This document shows positions 46,201-60,900 of a stretch of DNA of 64,000 nucleotides, in pieces. This stretch comes from Hippasteria phrygiana. Lineage: Eukaryota; Echinodermata; Asteroidea; Valvatida; Goniasteridae. Numbering within the stretch: the stretch's first letter is position 1; each line of letters starts with the position of its first letter. The stretch covers positions 310,001-374,000 of the forward strand of contig JAZGUH010000708.1 in assembly GCA_037893225.1 (NCBI GenBank), written 5' to 3'. Under the pieces are notes generated by a model, which searched no databases, was not told the DNA's origin, and saw only the letters and a program-made list of their open reading frames with translations. A program made the translations under genes and the position numbers.

Positions 46201-49200
46201 AAACAACCAAAACAGCAAGGGGTACCCCTTGCAATGAATGTTGATTTTGACTTCAAATTATGATTTTTATATCTCCAAAATTCCTTTTTGAAAACGGAAA
46301 TAGCAGCAAGGGTAACCCCTTGCCATTAATGTTGATTTTGAACGCAAACTATAATTTTGATACACCTCCAAAGTTAGTTTTTCGAAACTACAGAAAAAAC
46401 CTTGTCATTTATGTTGATTTTTACCTTGATTTGTCATTTTTGTTAATTCCAATCCCAATATGATGAATTTCCAATTAAAGCTCCAAAATTGGTTTTTGGA
46501 AACGGAAATAACAGCAAGGGGTTCCCCTTGCCATGTATGTTGATTTTGACCTCAAATTATGATTTTGATATTTCCAAAATTAGTTATTCCAACCCCCCCA
46601 AAAAAATAAAAATAAAACAAAACAAAAACAGCAAGGGGTAGCCCTTGCCATTTAAGTTGATTTTGACCTCAAATTATGATTTTGATGTCTCCAAAATTAG
46701 TTTTTCCAAAAAAATATAACAGCATTTGTTAATTTTGACCTTTATTATTATGATTTTAATAATATGTTTAAAATTAGTTTTTCGAAACAAAACAAAACAG
46801 CAAGGGGTACTCCTTGCCATTTATGTTCATTTTGACCTAAAAGTATGATTTTGATAATGTTTTAAATTAGTTTTTCAAAACTTAAAGCTCCAAAATTGGT
46901 TTTTGGAAACGGAAATAACAGCAAGGGGTTCCCCTTGCGATGTATGTTGATTTTGACCTCAAATTATGATTTTGATATTTCCAAAATTAGTTATTCCAAC
47001 CCACCCAAAAAAATAAAAATAAAACAAAACAAAAACAGCAAGGGGTACCCCTTGCCATTTAAATTAATTTCGACCTCAAATTATGATTTTGATATACCTT
47101 CAAAATTAGTTTTTCGAAACAGAAAAATCCTTGTCATTTATGTTGATTTTGACCTCAATTGATGATTTTTATGTCTCCAAAATTAGTTTTTAATAAATGC
47201 AAGGGGTAGCCCTTGTCATTTTGGTCATTCCAATCCCAACACAATTAACTTTTGGAAACAGGAAAAACAGCAAGGGTATTTAAGTTGATTTTGACCTCAA
47301 ATTATGATTTAGATATCTCCAAAATTAGTTTTTGCAAAAAAAACCCCCAAAAAACAGCAAGGGGTACCCCTTGTCATTTATGTTGATTTTGACCTAAAAT
47401 TGTGATTTTTATATCTCCAAACTTACTTTTTGGTAACAGAAAAGAACATTTCCAAAATTTGTTTTTCCAACCCCCCCCCCCCCCCCCAAAAAAAATAGAA
47501 AAACAACCAAAACAGCAAGGGGTACCCCTTGCCATGTATGTTGATTTTGACTTCAAATTATGATTTTCATATCTCCAAAATTCCTTTTTGAAAACGGAAA
47601 TAGCAGCAAGGGTAACCCCTTGCCATTAATGTTGATTTTGAACGCAAACTATAATTTTGATACACCTCCAAAGTTAGTTTTTCGAAACTACAGAAAAAAC
47701 CTTGTCATTTATGTTGATTTTTACCTTGATTTGTCATTTTTGTTAATTCCAATCCCAATATGATGAATTTCCAATTAAAGCTCCAAAATTGGTTTTTGGA
47801 AACGGAAATAACAGCAAGGGGTTCCCCTTGCCATGTATGTTGATTTTGACCTCAAATTATGATTTTGATATCTCCAAAATTCGTTTTTGGAAACAGGAAA
47901 AAACAGCAAGGGGTACCCCTTGTCATTTGTTAATTTTGACCTCAAATTATGATTTTGATATTATCTCCAAAATTTGTTTTTGGAAACAGAAATAGCAGCA
48001 AGGGGTACCCCTTGCCATTTATGTAAATTTTGACCTCAAATTATGATTTTGATGTCTTCAAAACTGGTTTTTCCAAAAAGAAAAAAACAGCAAGGGGTAC
48101 CCCATGTCATTTGTTAATTTTTACCTCAAATTATGATTTTGATATGTTTAAAATTTGTTTTTCAAAACAAAAAAAACAGCAAGGGGTATCCCTTGTCATT
48201 TATGTTAATTTTGACCTCAAATTATGATTTTCATATCTCCAAAATTACTTTTTGAAAACGGAAATAACAGCAAGGGTAACCCTTTGTCATTTATGTTGAT
48301 TTTGACCTCAATTGATGATTTTTATGTCTCCAAAATTCGTTTTAAAAAAATGCAAGGGGTAGCCCTTGCCATTTAAGTTGATTTTGACCTCAAATTATGA
48401 TTTTGATGTCTCCAAAATTAGTTTTTCCAAAAAAATATAACAGCATTTGTTAATTTTGACCTTTATTATTATGATTTTAATGATATGTTTAAAATTAGTT
48501 TTTCGAAACAAAACAAAACAAAACAGCAAGGGGTACTCCTTGCCATTTATGTTCATTTTGACCTAAAAGTATGATTTTGATAATGTTTTAAATTAGTTTT
48601 TCAAAACCAAAAAAACAGCAATTTTGACTTTGTTGATTTTGACCTCAAATTATGATTTTCATATCTCCAAAATTACTTTTTGAAAACGGGAATTCCAGCA
48701 AGGGTAACCCTTTGTCATTTATGTTGATTTTGACCTCATTTGATGATTTTGATGTCTCCAAAATTAGTTTTAGAAAAATGCAAGGGGAACCCCTTGTCAT
48801 TTATGTTGATTTTGACCTCAAATTATGATTTTGATATTTCCAAAATTAGTTATTCCAACCCCCCCCAAAAAAAATAAATAAAACAAAACAAAAACAGCAA
48901 GGGGTACCCCTTGCCATTTAAATTAATTTTGACCTCAAATTATGATTTTGATATACCTTCAAAATTAGTTTTTCGAAACAGAAAAATCCTTGTCATTTAT
49001 GTTGATTTTGACCTCAATTGATGATTTTTATGTCTCCAAAATTAGTTTTTAATAAATGCAAGGGGTAGCCCTTGTCATTTTGGTCATTCCAATCCCAACA
49101 CAATTAACTTTTGGAAACAGGAAAAAACAGCAAGGGTATTTAAGTTGATTTTGACCTCAAATTATGATTTAGATATCTCAAAAATTAGTTTTTGCAAAAA

Positions 49201-51900
49201 AAAACAAAAAAAAACAGCAAGGGGTACCCCTTGTCATTTATGTTGATTTTGACCTAAAATTGTGATTTTTATATCTCCAAACTTACTTTTTGGTAACAGA
49301 ATAGAACATTTCCAAAATTAGTTTTTCCAACCCCCCCCCCCCCCCCCCCCAATCAAAAAATTAAAAAACAACCAAAACAGCAAGGGGTACCTCTTGCCAT
49401 GTATGTTGATTTTGACTTCAAATTATGATTTTCATATCTCCAAAATTCCTTTTTGAAAACGGAAATAGCAGCAAGGGTAACCCCTTGCCATTAATGTTGA
49501 TTTTGAACGCAAACTATAATTTTGATACACCTCCAAAGTTAGTTTTTCGAAACTACAGAAAAAACCTTGTCATTTATGTTGATTTTTACCTTGATTTGTC
49601 ATTTTTGTTAATTCCAATCCCAATATGATGAATTTCCAATTAAAGCTCCAAAATTGGTTTTTGGAAACGGAAATAACAGCAAGGGGTTCCCCTTGCCATG
49701 TATGTTGATTTTGACCTCAAATTATGATTTTGATATTTCCAAAATTAGTTTTTGCAAAAAAAAAACAAAAAAAACAGCAAGGGGTACCCCTTGTCATTTA
49801 TGTTGATTTTGACCTAAAATTGTGATTTTTATATCTCCAAACTTACTTTTTGGTAACAGAAAAGAACATTTCCAAAATTAGTTTTTCCAACCCCCCCCCC
49901 CCCCCCAAAAAAAAAATAAGAAAACAACCAAAACAGCAAGGGGTACCCCTTGCCATGTATGTTGATTTTGACTTCAAATTATGATTTTCATATCTCCAAA
50001 ATTCCTTTTTGAAAACGGAAATAGCAGCAAGGGTAACCCCTTGCCATTAATGTTGATTTTGAACGCAAACTATAATTCTTAAACACCTCCAAAGTTAGTT
50101 TTTCGAAACTACAGAAAAAAACTTGTCATTTATGTTGATTTTTACCTTGATTTGTCATTTTTGTTAATTCCAATCCCAATATGATGAATTTCCAATTTAA
50201 GCTCCAAAATTCGTTTTTGGAAACAGGAAAAAACAGCAAGGGGTACCCCTTGTCATTTGTTAATTTTGACCTCAAATTCTGATTTTGATATTATCTCCAA
50301 AATTTGTTTTTGGAAACAGAAATAGCAGCAAGGGGTACCCCTTGCCATTTATGTAAATTTTGACCTCAAATTATGATTTTGATGTCTTCAAAACTGGTTT
50401 TTCCAAAAAGAAAAAACAGCAAGGGGTACCCCATGTCATTTGTTAATTTTTACCTCAAATTATGATTTTGATATGTTTAAAATTTGTTTTTCAAAAAAAA
50501 AAAAACAGCAAGGGGTATCCCTTGTCATTTATGTTAATTTTGACCTCAAATTATGATTTTCATATCTCCAAAATTACTTTTTGGTAACAGAAAAGAACAT
50601 TTCCAAAATTAGTTTTTCCAACCCCCCCCCCCCCCCCCCCCCACCCAAAAAAATTAAGAAAACAACCAAAACAGCAAGGGGTACCCCTTGCCATGTATGT
50701 TGATTTTGACTCTAAATTATGATTTTCATATCTCCAAAATTCCTTTTTGAAAACGGAAATAGCAGCAAGGGTAACCCCTTGCCATTAATGTTGATTTTGA
50801 ACGCAAACTATAATTCTTAAACACCTCCAAAGTTAGTTTTTCGAAACTACAGAAAAAACCTTGTCATTTTTGTTAATTCCAATCCCAATATGATGAATTT
50901 CCAATTAAAGCTCCAAAATTGGTTTTTGGAAACGGAAATAGCAGCAAGGGTAACCCTTTGCCATTAATGTTGATTTTGAACGCAAACTATAATTTTGATA
51001 CACCTCCAAAGTTAGTTTTTCGAAACTACAGAAAAAACCTTGTCATTTATGTTGATTTTTACCTTGATTTGTCATTTTTGTTAATTCCAATCCCAATATG
51101 ATGAATTTCCAATTAAAGCTCCAAAATTGGTTTTTGGAAACGGAAATAACAGCAAGGGGTTCCCCTTGCCATGTATGTTGATTTTGACCTCAAATTATGA
51201 TTTTGATATCTCCAAAATTCGTTTTTGGAAACAGGAAAAAACAGCAAGGGGTACCCCTTGTCATTTGTTAATTTTGACCTCAAATTATGATTTTGATATT
51301 ATCTCCAAAATTTGTTTTTGGAAACAGAAATAGCAGCAAGGGGTACCCCTTGCCATTTATGTAAATTTTGACCTCAAATTATGATTTTGATGTCTTCAAA
51401 ACTGGTTTTTCCAAAAAGAAAAAACAGCAAGGGGTACCCCATGTCATTTGTTAATTTTTACCTCAAATTATGATTTTGATATGTTTAAAATTTGTTTTTC
51501 AAAACAAAAAAAAACAGCAAGGGGTATCCCTTGTCATTTATGTTAATTTTGACCTCAAATTATGATTTTCATATCTCCAAAATTACTTTTTGAAAACGGA
51601 AATAACAGCAAGGGTAACCCTTTGTCATTTATGTTGATTTTGACCTCAATTGATGATTTTTATGTCTCCAAAATTCGTTTTAAAAAAATGCAAGGGGTAG
51701 CCCTTGCCATTTAAGTTGATTTTGACCTCAAATTATGATTTTGATGTCTCCAAAATTAGTTTTTCCAAAAAAATATAACAGCATTTGTTAATTTTGACCT
51801 TTATTATTATGATTTTAATAATATGTTTAAAATTCGTTTTTCGAAACAAAACAAAACAGCAAGGGGTACTCCTTGCCATTTATGTTCATTTTGACCTAAA
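28250..51900 (+). repeat. Satellite array, central region with nested higher-order repeats
   Basis: The same unit types are arranged in longer, irregular higher-order series. A 2.69-kb tandem duplication is visible: landmark 31858 recurs at 34549, and the rare shortened unit ending AACAGCATTGCCATTAATG at about 30411 recurs at about 33101. One unit type has a C run followed by an A-rich run (TTCCAAC...CAAAA..AACAAAAACAGC), with C runs of about 6 to 21. No unit is inverted and no unrelated insertion was seen. Confidence 0.9.
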
Positions 51901-54900
51901 AGTATGATTTTGATAATGTTTTAAATTAGTTTTTCAAAACCAAAAAAACAGCAAGGGGTACCCCTTGTCATTCATGTTGATTTTGACCTCAAATTATGAT
52001 TTTCATATCTCCAAAATTACTTTTTGAAAACGGGAATTCCAGCAAGGGTAGCCCTTTGTCATTTATGTTGATTTTGACCTCATTTGATGATTTTGATGTC
52101 TCCAAAATTACTTTTAGAAAAATGCAAGGGGAACCCCTTGTCATTTATGTTGATTTTGACCTCAAATTATGATTTTGATATTTCCAAAATTAGTTATTCC
52201 AACCCCCCCAAAAAAAAAAAAATAAAACAAAACAAAAACAGCAAGGGGTACCCCTTGCCATTTAAATTAATTTTGACCTCAAATTATGATTTTGATATAC
52301 CTTCAAAATTAGTTTTTCGAAACAGAAAAATCCTTGTCATTTATGTTGATTTTGACCTCAATTGATGATTTTTATGTCTCCAAAATTAGTTTTTAATAAA
52401 TGCAAGGGGTAGCCCTTGTCATTTTGGTCATTCCAATCCCAACACAATTAACTTTTGGAAACAGGAAAAAACAGCAAGGGTATTTAAGTTGATTTTGACC
52501 TCAAATTATGATTTTCATATCTCCAAAATTACTTTTTGAAAACGGAAATAACAGCAAGGGTAACCCTTTGTCATTTATGTTGATTTTGACCTCAATTGAT
52601 GATTTTTATGTCTCCCAAATTCGTTTTAAAAAAATGCAAGGGGTAGCCCTTGCCATTTAAGTTGATTTTGACCTCAAATTATGATTTTGATGTCTCCAAA
52701 ATTAGTTTTTCCAAAAAAATATAACAGCATTTGTTAATTTTGACCTTTATTATTATGATTTTAATAATATGTTTAAAATTCGTTTTTCGAAACAAAACAA
52801 AACAGCAAGGGGTACTCCTTGCCATTTATGTTCATTTTGACCTAAAAGTATGATTTTGATAATGTTTTAAATTAGTTTTTCAAAACCAAAAAAACAGCAA
52901 GGGGTACCCCTTGTCATTCATGTTGATTTTGACCTCAAATTATGATTTTCATATCTCCAAAATTACTTTTTGAAAACGGGAATTCCAGCAAGGGTAGCCC
53001 TTTGTCATTTATGTTGATTTTGACCTCATTTGATGATTTTGATGTCTCCAAAATTAGTTTTAGAAAAATGCAAGGGGAACCCCTTGTCATTTATGTTGAT
53101 TTTGACCTCAAATTATGATTTTGATATTTCCAAAATTAGTTATTCCAACCCCCCCCAAAAAAAATAAATAAAACAAAACAAAAACAGCAAGGGGTACCCC
53201 TTGCCATTTAAATTAATTTTGACCTCAAATTATGATTTTGATATACCTTCAAAATTAGTTTTTCGAAACAGAAAAATCCTTGTCATTTATGTTGATTTTG
53301 ACCTCAATTGATGATTTTTATGTCTCCAAAATTAGTTTTTAATAAATGCAAGGGGTAGCCCTTGTCATTTTGGTCATTCCAATCCCAACACAATTAACTT
53401 TTGGAAACAGGAAAAAACAGCAAGGGTATTTAAGTTGATTTTGACCTCAAATTATGATTTAGATATCTCAAGAATTAGTTTTTGCAACAAAAAAAAAAAA
53501 AAACAGCAAGGGGTACCCCTTGTCATTTATGTTGATTTTGACCTAAAATTGTGATTTTTATATCTCCAAACTTACTTTTTGGTAACAGAAAAGAACATTT
53601 CCAAAATTAGTTTTTCCAACCCCCCCCCCCCCCCCCCCAAAAAACAAAATTAAGAAAACAACCAAAACAGCAAGGGGTACCCCTTGCCATGTATGTTGAT
53701 TTTGACTTCAAATTATGATTTTCATATCTCCAAAATTCCTTTTTGAAAACGGAAATAGCAGCAAGGGTAACCCCTTGCCATTAATGTTGATTTTGAACGC
53801 AAACTTTAATTCTTAAACACCTCCAAAGTTAGTTTTTCGAAACTACAGAAAAAACCTTGTCATTTATGTTGATTTTTACCTTGATTTGTCATTTTTGTTA
53901 ATTCCAATCCCAATATGATGAATTTCCAATTAAAGCTCCAAAATTTGTTTTTGGAAACGGAAATAACAGCAAGGGGTTCCCCTTGCCATGTATGTTGATT
54001 TTGACCTCAAATTATGATTTTGATATCTCCAAAATTCGTTTTTGGAAACAGGAAAAAACAGCAAGGGGTACCCCTTGTCATTTGTTAATTTTGACCTCAA
54101 ATTATGATTTTGATATTATCTCCAAAATTTGTTTTTGGAAACAGAAATAGCAGCAAGGGGTACCCCTTGCCATTTATGTAAATTTTGACCTCAAATTATG
54201 ATTTTGATGTCTTCAAAACTGGTTTTTCCAAAAAGAAAAAACAGAAAGGGGTACCCCATGTCATTTGTTAATTTTTACCTCAAATTATGATTTTGATATG
54301 TTTAAAATTTGTTTTTCAAAACAAAAAAAAACAGCAAGGGGTATCCCTTGTCATTTATGTTAATTTTGACCTCAAATTATGATTTTCATATCTCCAAAAT
54401 TACTTTTTGGTAACAGAAAAGAACATTTCTAAAATTAGTTTTTCCAACCCCCCCAAAACAAAAATAAGAAAACAACCAAAACAGCAAGGGGTACCCCTTG
54501 CCATGTATGTTGATTTTGACTTCAAATTATGATTTTCATATCTCCAAAATTCCTTTTTGAAAACGGAAATAGCAGCAAGGGTAACCCCTTGCCATTAATG
54601 TTGATTTTGAACGCAAACTATAATTCTTAAACACCTTCAAAGTTAGTTTTTCGAAACTACAGAAAAAACCTTGTCATTTATGTTGATTTTTACCTTGATT
54701 TGTCATTTTTGTTAATTCCAATCCCAATATGATGAATTTCCAATTAAAGCTCCAAAATTGGTTTTTGGAAACGGAAATAACAGCAAGGGGTTCCCCTTGC
54801 CATGTATGTTGATTTTGACCTCAAATTATGATTTTGATATCTCCAAAATTCGTTTTTGGAAACAGGAAAAAACAGCAAGGGGTACCCCTTGTCATTTGTT

Positions 54901-57900
54901 AATTTTGACCTCAAATTATGATTTTGATATTATCTCCAAAATTTGTTTTTGGAAACAGAAATAGCAGCAAGGGGTACCCCTTGCCATTTATGTAAATTTT
55001 GACCTCAAATTATGATTTTGATGTTTTCAAAACTGGTTTTTCCAAAAAGAAAAAACAGCAAGGGGTACCCCATGTCATTTGTTAATTTTTACCTCAAATT
55101 ATGATTTTGATATGTTTAAAATTTGTTTTTCAAAACAAAAAAAAACAGCAAGGGGTATCCCTTGTCATTTATGTTAATTTTGACCTCAAATTATGATTTT
55201 CATATCTCCAAAATTACTTTTTGAAAACGGAAATAACAGCAAGGGTAACCCTTTGTCATTTATGTTGATTTTGACCTCAATTGATGATTTTTATGTCTCC
55301 AAAATTCGTTTTAAAAAAATGCAAGGGGTAGCCCTTGCCATTTAAGTTGATTTTGACCTCAAATTATGATTTTGATGTCTCCAAAATTAGTTTTTCCAAA
55401 AAAATATAACAGCATTTGTTAATTTTGACCTTTATTATTATGATTTTTAATAATATGTTTAAAATTAGTTTTTCGAAACAAAACAAAACAGCAAGGGGTA
55501 CTCCTTGCCATTTATGTTCATTTTGACCTAAAAGTATGATTTTGATAATGTTTTAAATTAGTTTTTCAAAACCAAAAAAACAGCAAGGGGTACCCCTTGT
55601 CATTCATGTTGATTTTGACCTCAAATTATGATTTTCATATCTCCAAAATTACTTTTTGAAAACGGGAATTCCAGCAAGGGTAGCCCTTTGTCATTTATGT
55701 TGATTTTGACCTCATTTGATGATTTTGATGTCTCCAAAATTACTTTTAGAAAAATGCAAGGGGAACCCCTTGTCATTTATGTTGATTTTGACCTCAAATT
55801 ATGATTTTGATATTTCCAAAATTAGTTATTCCAACCCCCCCAAAAAAAAAAAAATAAAACAAAACAAAAACAGCAAGGGGTACCCCTTGCCATTTAAATT
55901 AATTTTGACCTCAAATTATGATTTTGATATACCTTCAAAATTAGTTTTTCGAAACAGAAAAATCCTTGTCATTTATGTTGATTTTGACCTCAATTGATGA
56001 TTTTTATGTCTCCAAAATTAGTTTTTAATAAATGCAAGGAGTAGCCCTTGTCATTTTGGTCATTCCAATCCCAACACAATTAACTTTTGGAAACAGGAAA
56101 AAACAGCAAGGGTATTTAAGTTGATTTTGACCTCAAATTATGATTTTCATATCTCCAAAATTACTTTTTGAAAACGGAAATAACAGCAAGGGTAACCCTT
56201 TGTCATTTATGTTGATTTTGACCTCAATTGATGATTTTTATGTCTCCAAAATTCGTTTTAAAAAAATGCAAGGGGTAGCACTTGCCATTTAAGTTGATTT
56301 TGACCTCAAATTATGATTTTGATGTCTCCAAAATTAGTTTTTCCAAAAAAATATAACAGCATTTGTTAATTTTGACCTTTATTATTATGATTTTAATAAT
56401 ATGTTTAAAATTCGTTTTTCGAAACAAAACAAAACAGCAAGGGGTACTCCTTGCCATTTATGTTCATTTTGACCTAAAAGTATGATTTTGATAATGTTTT
56501 AAATTAGTTTTTCAAAACCAAAAAAACAGCAAGGGGTACCCCTTGTCATTCATGTTGATTTTGACCTCAAATTATGATTTTCATATCTCCAAAATTACTT
56601 TTTGAAAACGGGAATTCCAGCAAGGGTAGCCCTTTGTCATTTATGTTGATTTTGACCTCATTTGATGATTTTGATGTCTCCAAAATTACTTTTAGAAAAA
56701 TGCAAGGGGAACCCCTTGTCATTTATGTTGATTTTGACCTCAAATTATGATTTTGATATTTCCAAAATTAGTTATTCCAACCCCCCCAAAAAAAAATAAA
56801 TAAAACAAAACAAAAACAGCAAGGGGTACCCCTTGCCATTTAAATTAATTTTGACCTCAAATTATGATTTTGATATACCTTCAAAATTAGTTTTTCGAAA
56901 CAGAAAAATACTTGTCATTTATGTTGATTTTGACCTCAATTGATGATTTTTATGTCTCCAAAATTAGTTTTTAATAAATGCAAGGAGTAGCCCTTGTCAT
57001 TTTGGTCATTCCAATCCCAACACAATTAACTTTTGGAAACAGGAAAAAACAGCAAGGGTATTTAAGTTGATTTTGACCTCAAATTATGATTTTCATATCT
57101 CCAAAATTACTTTTTGAAAACGGGAATTCCAGCAAGGGTAGCCCTTTGTCATTTATGTTGATTTTGACCTCATTTGATGATTTTGATGTCTCCAAAATTA
57201 CTTTTAGAAAAATGCAAGGGGAACCCCTTGTCATTTATGTTGATTTTGACCTCAAATTATGATTTTGATATTTCCAAAATTAGTTATTCCAACCCCCCCA
57301 AAAAAAAAAAAAAAAAACAAAACAAAAACAGCAAGGGGTACCCCTTGCCATTTAAATTAATTTTGACCTCAAATTATGATTTTGATATACCTTCAAAATT
57401 AGTTTTTCGAAACAGAAAAATCCTTGTCATTTATGTTGATTTTGACCTCAATTGATGATTTTTATGTCTCCAAAATTAGTTTTTAATAAATGCAAGGAGT
57501 AGCCCTTGTCATTTTGGTCATTCCAATCCCAACACAATTAACTTTTGGAAACAGGAAAAAACAGCAAGGGTATTTAAGTTGATTTTGACCTCAAATTATG
57601 ATTTTCATATCTCCAAAATTACTTTTTGAAAACGGAAATAACAGCAAGGGTAACCCTTTGTCATTTATGTTGATTTTGACCTCAATTGATGATTTTTATG
57701 TCTCCAAAATTCGTTTTAAAAAAATGCAAGGGGTAGCACTTGCCATTTAAGTTGATTTTGACCTCAAATTATGATTTTGATGTCTCCAAAATTAGTTTTT
57801 CCAAAAAAATATAACAGCATTTGTTAATTTTGACCTTTATTATTATGATTTTAATAATATGTTTAAAATTCGTTTTTCGAAACAAAACAAAACAGCAAGA

Positions 57901-60900
57901 GGTATTCCTTGCCATTTATGTTCATTTTGACCTAAAAGTATGATTTTGATAATGTTTTAAATTAGTTTTTCAAAACCAAAAAAACAGCAAGGGGTACCCC
58001 TTGTCATTCATGTTGATTTTGACCTCAAATTATGATTTTCATATCTCCAAAATTACTTTTTGAAAACGGGAATTCCAGCAAGGGTAGCCCTTTGTCATTT
58101 ATGTTGATTTTGACCTCATTTGATGATTTTGATGTCTCCAAAATTACTTTTAGAAAAATGCAAGGGGAACCCCTTGTCATTTATGTTGATTTTGACCTCA
58201 AATTATGATTTTGATATTTCCAAAATTAGTTATTCCAACCCCCCCAAAAAAAAATAAATAAAACAAAACAAAAACAGCAAGGGGTACCCCTTGCCATTTA
58301 AATTAATTTTGACCTCAAATTATGATTTTGATATACCTTCAAAATTAGTTTTTCGAAACAGAAAAATACTTGTCATTTATGTTGATTTTGACCTCAATTG
58401 ATGATTTTTATGTCTCCAAAATTAGTTTTTAATAAATGCAAGGAGTAGCCCTTGTCATTTTGGTCATTCCAATCCCAACACAATTAACTTTTGGAAACAG
58501 GAAAAAACAGCAAGGGTATTTAAGTTGATTTTGACCTCAAATTATGATTTTCATATCTCCAAAATTACTTTTTGAAAACGGGAATTCCAGCAAGGGTAGC
58601 CCTTTGTCATTTATGTTGATTTTGACCTCATTTGATGATTTTGATGTCTCCAAAATTACTTTTAGAAAAATGCAAGGGGAACCCCTTGTCATTTATGTTG
58701 ATTTTGACCTCAAATTATGATTTTGATATTTCCAAAATTAGTTATTCCAACCCCCCCCAAAAAAAATAAATAAAACAAAACAAAAACAGCAAGGGGTACC
58801 CCTTGCCATTTAAATTAATTTTGACCTCAAATTATGATTTTGATATACCTTCAAAATTAGTTTTTCGAAACAGAAAAATACTTGTCATTTATGTTGATTT
58901 TGACCTCAATTGATGATTTTTATGTCTCCAAAATTAGTTTTTAATAAATGCAAGGAGTAGCCCTTGTCATTTTGGTCATTCCAATCCCAACACAATTAAC
59001 TTTTGGAAACAGGAAAAAACAGCAAGGGTATTTAAGTTGATTTTGACCTCAAATTATGATTTTCATATCTCCAAAATTACTTTTTGAAAACGGGAATTCC
59101 AGCAAGGGTAGCCCTTTGTCATTTATGTTGATTTTGACCTCATTTGATGATTTTGATGTCTCCAAAATTAGTTTTAGAAAAATGCAAGGGGAACCCCTTG
59201 TCATTTATGTTGATTTTGACCTCAAATTATGATTTTGATATTTCCAAAATTAGTTATTCCAACCCCCCCAAAAAAAAATAAATAAAACAAAACAAAAACA
59301 GCAAGGGGTACCCCTTGCCATTTAAATTAATTTTGACCTCAAATTATGATTTTGATATACCTTCAAAATTAGTTTTTCGAAACAGAAAAACCCTTGTCAT
59401 TTATGTTGATTTTGACCTCAATTGATGATTTTTATGTCTCCAAAATTAGTTTTTAATAAATGCAAGGGGTAGCCCTTGTCATTTTGGTCATTCCAATCCC
59501 AACACAATTAACTTTTGGAAACAGGAAAAAGCAGCAAGGGTATTTAAGTTGATTTTGACCTCAAATTATGATTTAGATATCTCCAAAATTAGTTTTTTGC
59601 AACAAAAAAAAAAAAAAAACAGCAAGGGGTACCCCTTGTCATTTATGTTGATTTTGACCTCAAATTGTGATTTTTATATCTCCAAACTTACTTTTTGGTA
59701 ACAGAAAAGAACATTTCCAAAATTAGTTTTTCCAACCCCCCCCCCCCCCCCTCCCCCCCCAAAAAAATAAAAAAACAACCAAAACAGCAAGGGGTACCCC
59801 TTGCCATGTATGTTGATTTTGACTTCAAATTATGATTTTCATATCTCCAAAATTCCTTTTTGAAAACGGAAATAGCAGCAAGGGTAACCCCTTGCCATTA
59901 ATGTTGATTTTGAACGCAAACTATAATTCTTAAACACCTCCAAAGTTAGTTTTTCGAAACTACAGAAAAAACCTTGTCATTTATGTTGATTTTTACCTTG
60001 ATTTGTGATTTTTGTTAATTCCAATCCCAATATGATGAATTTCCAATTAAAGCTCCAAAATTGGTTTTTGGAAACGGAAATAACAGCAAGGGGTTCCCCT
60101 TGCCATGTATGTTGATTTTGACCTCAAATTATGATTTTGATATCTCCAAAATTCGTTTTTGGAAACAGGAAAAAACAGCAAGGGGTACCCCTTGTCATTT
60201 GTTAATTTTGACCTCAAATTATGATTTTGATATTATCTCCAAAATTTGTTTTTGGAAACAGAAATAGCAGCAAGGGGTACCCCTTGCCATTTATGTAAAT
60301 TTTGACCTCAAATTATGATTTTGATGTCTTCAAAACTGGTTTTTCCAAAAAGAAAAAACAGCAAGGGGTACCCCATGTCATTTGTTAATTTTTACCTCAA
60401 ATTATGATTTTGATATGTTTAAAATTTGTTTTTCAAAACAAAAAAAAACAGCAAGGGGTATCCCTTGTCATTTATGTTAATTTTGACCTCAAATTATGAT
60501 TTTCATATCTCCAAAATTACTTTTTGGTAACAGAAAAGAACATTTCTAAAATTAGCTTTTCCAACCCCCCCCCCCCCCCCCCAAAACAAAAATAAGAAAA
60601 CAACCAAAACAGCAAGGGGTACCCCTTGCCATGTATGTTGATTTTGACTTCAAATTATGATTTTCATATCTCCAAAATTCCTTTTTGAAAACGGAAATAG
60701 CAGCAAGGGTAACCCCTTGCCATTAATGTTGATTTTGAACGCAAACTATAATTCTTAAACACCTCCAAAGTTAGTTTTTCGAAACTACAGAAAAAACCTT
60801 GTCATTTATGTTGATTTTTACCTTGATTTGTCATTTTTGTTAATTCCAATCCCAATATGATGAATTTTCAATTAAAGCTCAAAAATTTGTTTTTGGAAAC

